64,000 bases of DNA from Pseudomonas sp. WJP1 (GTDB lineage: Bacteria > Pseudomonadota > Gammaproteobacteria > Pseudomonadales > Pseudomonadaceae): positions 5,359,001-5,423,000 of the forward strand of contig NZ_CP110128.1 of assembly GCF_028471945.1 (NCBI RefSeq), in the 5' to 3' direction. The notes under the pieces were generated by a model. The model saw nothing but the letters and a program-made list of their open reading frames with translations. It did not search any database and was not told the DNA's origin. The position numbers were made by a program, and so were the translations under genes. Below, one piece after another: positions 55,149 through 62,641 of the stretch (the first letter of the stretch is position 1; every line of letters begins with the position of its first letter).

Positions 55149-55466
55149 TCAAGCCGGTATCTGCGCACGCCCGGCGGCCTCGGTGTACTCCTTGAGCCAG
55201 CGCAGCACGTCGACCGCCTCCCAGCGACCCGGGTCATACAATGCGTACAGCAAACCCTGATAACCCACGACATCCAGCTGCCGGTGATAGCCAGCGCGCT
55301 GAAACAAGGCTTCGATTTCAGCAAAACAGGTATTGAAATGCAGCTTGTTGAAGGGCGTTTTGCCTTCCGTCACTAAACCGTCCAAGCGCAATTCGGCGAC
55401 GGCTTCACGTACCACATCCACCGACATGCGGTTAACGCTGCTCTTCAATTGTTCGACATTGACCAC
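55149..55466 (-). CDS. Hypothetical protein behind a LexA box
   Basis: From GTG 55466 (after GAGAGGG) the 105-residue product begins MVNVEQLKSSVNRMSVDVVREA. No membrane helix or known domain was recognised; the sequence is alpha/beta and soluble. A LexA box lies 73 bases before the start, so the gene is expected to respond to DNA damage. A TTG at 55523 would give 124 residues but would begin only 16 bases from the box. It is a candidate for a new SOS-induced function. Confidence 0.75.
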   Translation of the reverse strand: MVNVEQLKSSVNRMSVDVVREAVAELRLDGLVTEGKTPFNKLHFNTCFAEIEALFQRAGYHRQLDVVGYQGLLYALYDPGRWEAVDVLRWLKEYTEAAGRAQIPA

Positions 55467-55538
55467 GACTGACCCTCTCACGCCCGGCTTTGCCCCGCTG
55501 AACGCCGAAATCAGCGGCGGCAAGGCAACAACCCGAAT

Positions 55539-55558
55539 TACTGTATGCGTATACAGTA
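55539..55558. promoter_or_regulatory. LexA (SOS) box
   Basis: TACTGTATGCGTATACAGTA fits the CTGT-N8-ACAG LexA consensus and matches 17 of 20 bases of the E. coli ideal box. It lies between the glutaredoxin-like gene (ending upstream at 55620) and the minus-strand hypothetical gene, covering the expected promoter of the latter. Confidence 0.88.
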
Positions 55559-55619
55559 TCCGAATCGCGTCAGTTTAGCCAAGGGGTTTGTTCGACGGGC
55601 GGAACACGCCCTCAAACGT

Positions 55620-55856
55620 TTAACGCAGAAAGGCAACGACCTCGTCGGCACTGAAGGGCCAACCCAGTTCCGCGCCGTTATCGACCCGACGCAGCACCGG
55701 AATCCGCAGGCTGTAGGCCTGGAACCATCTTTCGTCGTCAGCAATGTCCACCAGCTCCACCAGCAAGCCACGCTCGACAAACTCCATCAACATGGCTTCG
55801 GCCACTTCGCAGAGATGGCACCCGAGGGTGCCGAACAGCTGACATTCAGGAAGCAT
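55620..55856 (-). CDS. Glutaredoxin-like protein
   Basis: The 78-residue product has a thioredoxin fold with the redox motif CHLC at residues 13-16, a cis-Pro in RIPVLRR and GWPFSADEVVAFL. It matches the short glutaredoxin family (YruB/NrdH-like) of Pseudomonas. The substrate is unknown. ATG 55856 gives MLPECQLFGTL. Confidence 0.87.
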   Translation of the reverse strand: MLPECQLFGTLGCHLCEVAEAMLMEFVERGLLVELVDIADDERWFQAYSLRIPVLRRVDNGAELGWPFSADEVVAFLR

Positions 55857-55929
55857 GAGCGCTCTACCAGAAAATTAAGTGCTTATTCTAGGCCTGCCCC
55901 GAAATGCCGTCGAGCCAATGAACCCCAAG

Positions 55930-57138
55930 CTAATCCTGGCTGACGGCGCCGATCTTGTGCACCGACAAGTCCGCGCCGTAATACTCTTCTTCCTGGCTCA
56001 GGCGCAAACCATGGAACGCCTTGATCACGCCATACACCGCAAAACCACCGGCCAGTGCCACCACCACACCCAGTGCAGTGCCGATCAATTGGCTGACCAT
56101 GCTCACACCGCCCAACCCACCCAAGGCCGTCTTGCCGAAAATACCGCAGGCAATCCCGCCCCAGGCGCCGCACAGACCATGCAGTGGCCACACACCCAGC
56201 ACATCATCGATATGCCATTTGCCTTGTGCGGCGGTAAAGCACCAGACAAACAGCGCCCCGGCGATGGCACCGGTGAGCAGCGCGCCCACCGGGTGCATCA
56301 GGTCGGAACCGGCACAGATCGCCACCAGGCCGGCCAGTGGGCCGTTGTGCAGAAAGCCCGGGTCATTGCGACCGACGATCAGCGCCGCCACCGTACCGCC
56401 GACCATGGCCATCAGCGAGTTCACCGCGACCAGCCCGCTGACCCCTTGCAGGGTTTGCGCGCTCATCACGTTGAAGCCGAACCAGCCGACAATCAGAATC
56501 CACGAGCCCAATGCCAGGAACGGGATGCTCGATGGCGCGAACGCCACCAGCTTCCCTTCGCGATAACGCCCATTGCGCGGTCCCAGCAACAGCACCGCGG
56601 CAAGCGCCAGCCAACCGCCCATGGCGTGCACCACCACGGAACCGGCGAAATCATGGAAGCTGGCGCCGAAGCGCTCCAGCAGCCAGGCCTGCAGGCCCAG
56701 GTTGCCGTTCCAAATCATGCCCTCGAAGAAGGGATAGATGAACGCCACGATCAGCGCTGTCGCGCACAATTGCGGGACGAACCGGGCACGCTCGGCGATG
56801 CCCCCGGAAATGATCGCCGGGATCGCCGCGGCGAAGGTCAGCAGGAAGAAAAACTTCACCAGGCCATAGCCGTGATCGGCACTGATCACGGCCGCCGGTT
56901 GCATGAAGGTGACCCCATAGGAGATCCAATAGCCTATAAAGAAGTAGGCCAGGGTCGAAACGGCGAAGTCGCTGAGGATTTTCGACAAGGCGTTGACCTG
57001 GTTTTTTTGCCGGACCGTCCCGACCTCGAGAAAGGCGAAGCCGGCGTGCATGGCCAGGACCATGACCGCACCGATCAGGATGAACAACGTATTGGAGCTA
57101 TGGACCAGGGTGTCCACAGCGCTTTGCAGATTTTCCAT
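55930..57138 (-). CDS. amtB: Ammonium transporter AmtB
   Basis: The 402-residue membrane protein has the 11-helix Amt pattern and the conserved His pair in DFAGSVVVHAMGGW and PLHGLCGAWGGIACGI, with GTVRQKNQVNALSK and RNDPGFLHNGPLAGLVAICAGSD blocks. It conducts ammonium/ammonia inward. ATG 57138 gives MENLQSAVD; a longer frame is open upstream. No glnK gene is adjacent, unlike the usual glnK-amtB arrangement. A sigma-54-type promoter is seen upstream. Confidence 0.93.
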   Translation of the reverse strand: MENLQSAVDTLVHSSNTLFILIGAVMVLAMHAGFAFLEVGTVRQKNQVNALSKILSDFAVSTLAYFFIGYWISYGVTFMQPAAVISADHGYGLVKFFFLLTFAAAIPAIISGGIAERARFVPQLCATALIVAFIYPFFEGMIWNGNLGLQAWLLERFGASFHDFAGSVVVHAMGGWLALAAVLLLGPRNGRYREGKLVAFAPSSIPFLALGSWILIVGWFGFNVMSAQTLQGVSGLVAVNSLMAMVGGTVAALIVGRNDPGFLHNGPLAGLVAICAGSDLMHPVGALLTGAIAGALFVWCFTAAQGKWHIDDVLGVWPLHGLCGAWGGIACGIFGKTALGGLGGVSMVSQLIGTALGVVVALAGGFAVYGVIKAFHGLRLSQEEEYYGADLSVHKIGAVSQD

Positions 57139-57464
57139 GGATTGGGCAGACCTTAAGGCTGAAAAAAGCACCAAAGCAGTTCGCGCGGGCAATCCATGCA
57201 CCAAGTTGAGACTTGTCGATTCGACCAAATCTCTCCCAATGAACCGTTTTGGAGCACAAGGTTCATCAAGGCCAATCACGACCGGGACATTTGCGCGGGT
57301 TTAGATTGTTTGAGTCAGGGTTTTACGGGAATCTTGCCCAGCAACAGCGCAACGGCGCAGGCTGACGCACCACGACACAGCAAAAGTTGTACCAGTCATT
57401 TGTACTGAACCTTCGCACAAGGCTCATACTCGAACGTTTCAGACGCCACTTATGGAGATCACCA
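57139..57464. other. Divergent gap amtB / yqjD-like gene
   Basis: The 326-base gap carries the amtB sigma-54 promoter at 57188-57203. No coding frame or structured RNA was convincing in the remainder. Confidence 0.5.
57188..57203 (-). promoter_or_regulatory. Sigma-54-type promoter of amtB
   Basis: On the minus strand TGGTGCATGGATTGCC keeps the GG at -24 and GC at -12 with the right spacing of the TGGCACG-N4-TTGC consensus. It lies about 50-65 bases before the amtB start, suiting nitrogen control through NtrC. Confidence 0.65.
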
Positions 57465-57779
57465 ATGGCCAGCATCAAGGCAAAGACTGCTCAAGAAATC
57501 CTGATGAGCGATTTTCAGACACTGGTCAGCGATACCGAACGGTTGCTGGAACACACCGCCTCCCTGGCCGGTGACCAGGCCGATGAATTGCGCGACCAGA
57601 TCCACGACAGTCTGCTGCGTGCCCGTGAAACCCTGAAGCTGACCGAAGACTCCCTGCGCGAACGCGGCAAGGCTGCCGTGACCGCCACCGAAGACTATGT
57701 CCAGGCCAACCCATGGCAAGCGGTTGGCATCGCGGCCGGCGTGGGCTTCCTGATTGGCCTGCTGGCCACTCGGCGCTGA
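57465..57779 (+). CDS. YqjD/ElaB-family (DUF883) ribosome-hibernation-type protein
   Basis: The 104-residue product has a long N-terminal helix (LMSDFQTLVSDTERLLEHTASLAGDQADELRDQIHDSLLRA) and one C-terminal membrane helix in the DUF883 pattern (NPWQAVGIAAGVGFLIGLLATRR). E. coli YqjD binds ribosomes at the inner membrane in stationary phase. ATG 57465 follows ATGGAGATCACC. It is the first gene of a three-gene unit. Confidence 0.9.
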   Translation: MASIKAKTAQEILMSDFQTLVSDTERLLEHTASLAGDQADELRDQIHDSLLRARETLKLTEDSLRERGKAAVTATEDYVQANPWQAVGIAAGVGFLIGLLATRR

Positions 57780-57780
57780 T

Positions 57781-58170
57781 ATGGCGATCGATGAATCCGG
57801 CTCGTCCGGAACAGGCCCAAGTTCCTCACCGCGGCGCCTGGGTGCCGCTTTTCTTGGACTGCTGCACAGCCATGTCGAATTGTTCGGCATCGAATTGCAG
57901 GAACAAAAAGCCCGCACCGTGAGCCTGTTGCTGTTTGCAGGCCTGGCGCTGGTGTTTGCCTTGCTGTTGCTGGTGGGGTTGTCAACCCTGGTACTGATCC
58001 TGTTCTGGGACACTTACCGCCTGGCCGCCATCATCTCGCTCTGCGTGTTCTACAGCCTTGCCTGCGTCTTCTGCGCGATGCGCCTGCGAGCCGCGATCTT
58101 CGATGAATCCTCGCCCTTCCATGGCACGTTGGAAGAGCTGGCCAACGATCGGGAGCGCCTGCTGCCATGA
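57781..58170 (+). CDS. YqjE-like (phage holin-type) membrane protein
   Basis: The 129-residue product has two central membrane helices (VSLLLFAGLALVFALLLLVGLSTLVLILF and LAAIISLCVFYSLACVFCAM) between polar ends with an amphipathic segment (ELFGIELQEQKAR). This is the YqjE/phage holin family pattern. It begins one base after the yqjD-like stop and overlaps the next gene by four bases. Confidence 0.87.
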   Translation: MAIDESGSSGTGPSSSPRRLGAAFLGLLHSHVELFGIELQEQKARTVSLLLFAGLALVFALLLLVGLSTLVLILFWDTYRLAAIISLCVFYSLACVFCAMRLRAAIFDESSPFHGTLEELANDRERLLP

Positions 58171-58511
58171 ACCTGCCTGAACTGCCTCGAAACAGCTCGC
58201 GCACGGAAATGCGCAAGGCACTGATCCGCCTGCGCATGGAAATGCATCGCCAGGAGATCCGCCACGAATCCGCGCAACTGCTGCAACCTTTGCAGCGAGT
58301 GCGTGGCATGACCCAGAACCTGCAGGACGGGTTCGGCATCAAGCATGCTCCGCTGTGGGGCGTGGCCGCCGTCACCCTGCTGGGTTTTCTGAGCGGAAAG
58401 GGCGCCAAGAATGGCACCGGCCTGGGCAGCCTGGCCCGACTGGTCCGCTTGGGCACTACCCTGGTGCCCCTGGTCAAACTGCTCTTGCAAGGCTCTTCGC
58501 GCAAACACTGA
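58167..58511 (+). CDS. YqjK-position protein
   Basis: The 114-residue product has a basic helical N-terminus (RTEMRKALIRLRMEMHRQEIRHESAQLLQPLQ), one short hydrophobic segment (PLWGVAAVTLLGFLSGKG) and a basic C-terminal helix. It is in the place of yqjK in the yqjDEK arrangement and likely acts with the two upstream membrane proteins, but sequence similarity to YqjK is not obvious. Confidence 0.8.
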   Translation: MNLPELPRNSSRTEMRKALIRLRMEMHRQEIRHESAQLLQPLQRVRGMTQNLQDGFGIKHAPLWGVAAVTLLGFLSGKGAKNGTGLGSLARLVRLGTTLVPLVKLLLQGSSRKH

Positions 58512-58548
58512 CCCTGTCAGATCTGGCTACATTCTTGCAGTACCCACC

Positions 58549-58580
58549 GGATTGAACCTCTTCATCGAGGGGTTCAATCC
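58549..58580. other. Hairpin between the yqj-like genes and the EAL gene
   Basis: A 10-base perfect stem GGATTGAACC/GGTTCAATCC with a 12-base loop and no T-run follows the yqjK-position gene by 37 bases. It may be a 3' boundary or a leader structure of the EAL gene. Confidence 0.45.
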
Positions 58581-58638
58581 TGCGTGCCTACCCGGTGACC
58601 AGGCTTTATCCAAAAACAAGATCCATCAAGGAGGCCTT

Positions 58639-59805
58639 GTGATCCACGGGCAACCGCTCGCCTGCTTTCAGCCGTTCATCGATACCGCCACCGGCCGTAT
58701 CGCCGGTGTGGAAGCCTTGGGTCGACTGCGCCAGGCCGACGGCCAACTGGCTTCGGTGGGACCGCTGTTCGCCGATTCCCGAACCAACGCCGTTGCCCTG
58801 CGTCGGCTGGACCGCCAGCTGCGCGACAACGCACTGAGCCGCCTGCATGAGGCACCCGGCGACTGGTTTCTCAGCCTGAACATTTCCCCACGCTGGATCA
58901 GTCGACTGCGCCCGGGCCAACCGTTGCCGAGCCTCGCACAACTGCAAAAACACGGTGTCGACCCGCAGCGCATCGTTTTCGAAATCACTGAACTGGGTGG
59001 CGACATCCAGCGCCTGGCACAAGTGGTGGCACGCTATCGGCAAGCCGGCGCACGGATCGCCATCGATGATTTCGGCGCCGGGTACTCTCAGCTCGATCGG
59101 GTACTGGCGTTGCAACCGGACATCCTCAAGCTCGATATGCGCCTGTTCCAGGCAGCGGCGCTGGGCGGGCCCAGCAGCGATGTGGTCAAGGCCCTGGCGC
59201 AAATGGCAGAAAAAACCGGTTGCTGGATCATCGCCGAAGGCGTGGAAACCGAAGCACAACTGAATTTTGCCCTGGAGTGCGGTTCACGTTACGTCCAGGG
59301 GTTTCTGTTTGCCGGGGCACAAGCGCAGTTCTTTGCCGCTGACGCCTTCGTCGAGCGCTTTGCACACTTGCGCCAGTGCTATGTGCAGCAAAAGCTGGCC
59401 GAACGCGGTCGCCTGAAGATCATGCGCCAGCAACTGAGCGAACTGATGGCGATCCTGCAGGCCTGGGCACAGGCTTGCGCGCCCTTGAGTGCCCTGCCAC
59501 AACTGGATGCCTTTCCCTGGCTGCTGCGTTTCTACCAGTGCGACCGTCACGGTACGCAACTGACGCCCAACCTGGAATGGCGCAATAACGGCTGGGTCGC
59601 CGACAACCGCTACCTGGGCCATAACTGGTCGTGGCGTCCGTATTTCTATCACCTGCTGGCGCAGGGTTGGGAAGAACGTCAGCTGACCCTTTCAAATACC
59701 TATCGCGATGCCACCAGCAATCAGTACTGCCTCACCGCCGGGCAATTTTTCGACAACGGCGAACGCCTGCTGCTCATCGACATCGATGCGGTCGGGCTGT
59801 CGTGA
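58639..59805 (+). CDS. EAL-domain c-di-GMP phosphodiesterase with C-terminal Cache-like domain
   Basis: From GTG 58639 (after GGAGG) the 388-residue cytoplasmic protein has an EAL domain at about 5-245 with the catalytic markers EALGRL, NISPRW, FEITELGGD, IAIDDFGAGYS, LKLDMRLF, EGVETEAQ and QGFLFA. The last 130 residues carry Cache/PDC-type blocks (WSWRPYFYHLL, SNTYRDATSNQYCLTAGQFF, LLIDIDAV). This order resembles Bacillus YkuI, where a C-terminal PAS-like domain regulates the EAL part. No membrane helix is visible. It should hydrolyse c-di-GMP. Confidence 0.85.
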   Translation: MIHGQPLACFQPFIDTATGRIAGVEALGRLRQADGQLASVGPLFADSRTNAVALRRLDRQLRDNALSRLHEAPGDWFLSLNISPRWISRLRPGQPLPSLAQLQKHGVDPQRIVFEITELGGDIQRLAQVVARYRQAGARIAIDDFGAGYSQLDRVLALQPDILKLDMRLFQAAALGGPSSDVVKALAQMAEKTGCWIIAEGVETEAQLNFALECGSRYVQGFLFAGAQAQFFAADAFVERFAHLRQCYVQQKLAERGRLKIMRQQLSELMAILQAWAQACAPLSALPQLDAFPWLLRFYQCDRHGTQLTPNLEWRNNGWVADNRYLGHNWSWRPYFYHLLAQGWEERQLTLSNTYRDATSNQYCLTAGQFFDNGERLLLIDIDAVGLS

Positions 59806-59870
59806 CACTTGCAGGTACCGATGCGAACCGGGAAGCTAGTCCATCAGTCACCTGACGGAGAGAACCAGCC

Positions 59871-61199
59871 TTGGATTGGCCTACCCTGCTTACCCGCGAA
59901 CGCCTCGGAAAGCCCCTGCACAGCCCGGAAGAAGTGGGCCGCAGTCCTTTTCACAAAGACCATGACCGAATCATTTTCTCGGGGGCGTTCCGCCGTCTCG
60001 GGCGCAAGACTCAAGTTCATCCGGTGCACAGCAACGACCATATCCACACGCGCCTGACCCACTCGCTGGAAGTCAGTTGCGTCGGCCGCTCACTGGGTAT
60101 GCGCGTCGGCGATACCCTGCGCAGCGCCCTGCCCGACTGGTGTGAACCCAGTGATCTGGGGATGGTGGTGCAATCAGCCTGCCTGGCCCATGACATTGGC
60201 AATCCACCTTTCGGCCATTCCGGCGAAGACGCGATTCGGCACTGGTTCCAGCAAGCCGCCGGGCGGGGCTGGCTGGATGCGATGAGTGAAGCGCAGCGCA
60301 ATGACTTCCTCAATTTCGAAGGTAACGCCCAAGGCTTCCGGGTACTGACCCAGCTTGAATATCACCAGTTCGACGGCGGCACCCGGCTGACCTATGCCAC
60401 CCTGGGCACTTACCTGAAATACCCATGGACCGCCCGGCACGCCGACTCCCTGGGGTACAAGAAACACAAGTTCGGTTGCTACCAGAGCGAACTGCCGTTG
60501 CTGGAGCAGATCGCGCAAAAACTTGGCCTGCCGCAGCTCGAGGAACAACGCTGGGCACGCCATCCGCTGGTGTACCTGATGGAAGCCGCCGATGACATCT
60601 GCTATGCGTTGATCGACCTGGAAGACGGCCTGGAAATGGAGTTGCTGGAGTACGCCGAAGTCGAATCCCTGCTACTGGACCTGGTGGGCGACGATTTACC
60701 GCAAACCTATCGCCTGCTCGGCCCCGAGGATTCGCGTCGGCGCAAACTGGCGATCCTGCGGGGCAAGGCCATCGAACACCTGACCAACGCAGCAGCCCGC
60801 GCCTTTGTCGAGCAACAGGACGCGCTGTTGGCTGGTACCCTGACTGGCGACCTGGTGGAGCACATGCACGGCCCGGCCAAACGTTGCGTCCTCAACGCAA
60901 AGGACATGGCTCGGCAGAAGATCTTCCAGGATAAACGCAAGACCCTGCACGAGATTGGTGCCTACACCACCCTGGAAATTCTCCTCAACGCTTTCTGCGG
61001 TGCCGCACTGGAGCAACACAACGGTCGAACGCCGTCCTTCAAGAGCCGGCGGGTTCTCGACCTGCTGGGCAACAATGCGCCCGATCCGAACGGCCCCCTG
61101 CACAACTCGTTCCTGCGCATGATCGACTTCATCGCCGGCATGACCGACAGCTACGCCAGCCACATGGCCCTCGAGATGACGGGGCGCTCCAGCCACTGA
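59871..61199 (+). CDS. dgt: Deoxyguanosinetriphosphate triphosphohydrolase
   Basis: The 442-residue HD-domain enzyme hydrolyses dGTP to deoxyguanosine and triphosphate. Metal ligands are visible in [11 protein letters not shown] and in [18 protein letters not shown], and a conserved [10 protein letters not shown] block follows. The start is TTG 59871 with a CGGAGAG ribosome site. This is the dGTPase-like subfamily, longer members of which are tetramers or hexamers. It stands as a single gene. Confidence 0.93.
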   Translation: MDWPTLLTRERLGKPLHSPEEVGRSPFHKDHDRIIFSGAFRRLGRKTQVHPVHSNDHIHTRLTHSLEVSCVGRSLGMRVGDTLRSALPDWCEPSDLGMVVQSACLAHDIGNPPFGHSGEDAIRHWFQQAAGRGWLDAMSEAQRNDFLNFEGNAQGFRVLTQLEYHQFDGGTRLTYATLGTYLKYPWTARHADSLGYKKHKFGCYQSELPLLEQIAQKLGLPQLEEQRWARHPLVYLMEAADDICYALIDLEDGLEMELLEYAEVESLLLDLVGDDLPQTYRLLGPEDSRRRKLAILRGKAIEHLTNAAARAFVEQQDALLAGTLTGDLVEHMHGPAKRCVLNAKDMARQKIFQDKRKTLHEIGAYTTLEILLNAFCGAALEQHNGRTPSFKSRRVLDLLGNNAPDPNGPLHNSFLRMIDFIAGMTDSYASHMALEMTGRSSH

Positions 61200-61216
61200 C
61201 GATAAACGGCCGATCA

Positions 61217-61240
61217 GCCATTACCCCCTCCGGTAATGGC
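61217..61240. terminator. Hairpin after dgt
   Basis: A 9-base stem GCCATTACC/GGTAATGGC with a 6-base loop is flanked by direct repeats GGCCGATCAG. There is no T-run, so termination is possible but unproven. Confidence 0.4.
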
Positions 61241-61369
61241 CGATCAGTCCTGAAAATCCAAAAACATTCAACAAACAGCGAATCCCCCTACAGCCTCTGT
61301 CGAGTGCGCTGATCGAAGGCGCGGTTGTGACGGGAAACAATCACGCCTATCGGTTCCAATAGAAGAAGC

Positions 61370-61768
61370 GTGAATAATATGATCAACGACAATCTGCGCA
61401 TCATGCTGGTGGAAGACCATCCGTTTCAGCTCAGGGCGACTCAATGCCTGCTTGAGAGTTACGGCTTCACTCACTTATCCACCAGCGACTGTGCCAGAGG
61501 CGCGTTGCAACACATGCTCAAGGCAGAGCAGCCGTTCGATATCCTGTTATGTGATCAATGCCTGCCCGAAGTATCCGGCATTGACCTGATAAAAATCGCC
61601 AGCCATCAGGGGATGATCAAGCAGGCAATACTTTTAAGCAGTCTGACATCCACCGAATTGAGCGAACTTGAGAGCCTGGCCATCCTCAACGGACTGCCAT
61701 TACTGGGTTATTTGATAAAACCTTTGAAACAGTGCGAGCTGAGGCAATTACTGAAATTGATTCCCTGA
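61370..61768 (+). CDS. Stand-alone response regulator receiver
   Basis: The product (132 residues from GTG 61370, or 129 from ATG 61379) is a single receiver domain with ED at 15-16, phospho-Asp62 in LLCDQCLPEVSG, and Lys in YLIKPLKQCELRQLL. No output domain is present. It lies upstream of a LuxR-type regulator and a BvgS-like kinase and may be their phosphate sink or relay, an inference from place. The ribosome site AGAAGAAG is moderate. Confidence 0.85.
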   Translation: MNNMINDNLRIMLVEDHPFQLRATQCLLESYGFTHLSTSDCARGALQHMLKAEQPFDILLCDQCLPEVSGIDLIKIASHQGMIKQAILLSSLTSTELSELESLAILNGLPLLGYLIKPLKQCELRQLLKLIP

Positions 61769-62006
61769 CCCTGCAACCAGGCGCTGATAAAAATTTGGCG
61801 CCCCACAAAACAGCACCCTTCGCCACACAATTAAACAGCAACACTATTTGTGAAAACCTGCCAAAAAACCGTTTGACTCGTAAGCCAATTCCTTTTCGCA
61901 TGTAGGAACATTCCTATATTGCCACGACGGCCCCGTCAGTTCATACGTCGCCTCAACTATCTGAGCTAAGGTGCGCGCTTTATCTGAGCTCGCATGGGAT
62001 TTGATT

Positions 62007-62633
62007 ATGAACTCCGTTTTTATCGTCGACGATCACCCAGTCATCCGGCTTGCCGTTCGTATGTTGCTTGAACACGAGGGCTTCAAGGTCGTCGGTGAAA
62101 CCGATAATGGTGTCGATGCCATGCAGATGGTGCGCGAATGCATGCCCGACCTGGTAATTCTCGATATCAGCATTCCCAAGCTGGATGGCCTGGAAGTGCT
62201 GACCCGTTTCAACGCCATGCATACGCCTCCAAGAACCCTGGTATTGACTGCACAATGTCCGACGCTGTTCGGTATACGCTGCATGCAATCCGGCGCCTCG
62301 GGATATGTTTGCAAACAGGAAGAACTAAGCGAACTGGTAAGCGCCATCAAAGCAGTACTCTCAGGTTATAACTATTTTCCCAGTGAAGCCTTGAACCCTG
62401 CTCGTGGTGATGAAGCGCGCTGCGCCGAACTTGAACTGTTCAAGTCAGTCAATGACAGGGAGCTCATGGTCATGCAACTTTTTGCACAAGGTCGCAATAA
62501 CAAGGAAATTGCCAAAGGCATGTTCCTGAGCAACAAAACGGTCAGCACTTATAAAAAGCGACTGATGCAAAAACTCAAGGCCAAATCACTGGTTGAACTC
62601 ATCGAGATGGCAAAACGTAATGCATTAGTGTGA
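62007..62633 (+). CDS. EvgA/BvgA-type LuxR response regulator
   Basis: The 208-residue product has a receiver domain (VDDH at 7-10, phospho-Asp53 in ILDISIPKLDG) and a LuxR-type helix-turn-helix (VNDRELMVMQLFAQGRNNKEIAKGMFLSNKTVSTYKKRLMQKLKAKSLVEL). It pairs with the BvgS/EvgS-like kinase that begins 8 bases after its stop. ATG 62007 gives MNSVFIVDDHPVIRL. Confidence 0.92.
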   Translation: MNSVFIVDDHPVIRLAVRMLLEHEGFKVVGETDNGVDAMQMVRECMPDLVILDISIPKLDGLEVLTRFNAMHTPPRTLVLTAQCPTLFGIRCMQSGASGYVCKQEELSELVSAIKAVLSGYNYFPSEALNPARGDEARCAELELFKSVNDRELMVMQLFAQGRNNKEIAKGMFLSNKTVSTYKKRLMQKLKAKSLVELIEMAKRNALV

Positions 62634-62641
62634 GACACAGG

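Noticed and set aside
55879..57156. Plus-strand frame opposite amtB
   Set aside because: Antisense to a complete Amt protein; composition is His/Gln-rich and without domains.
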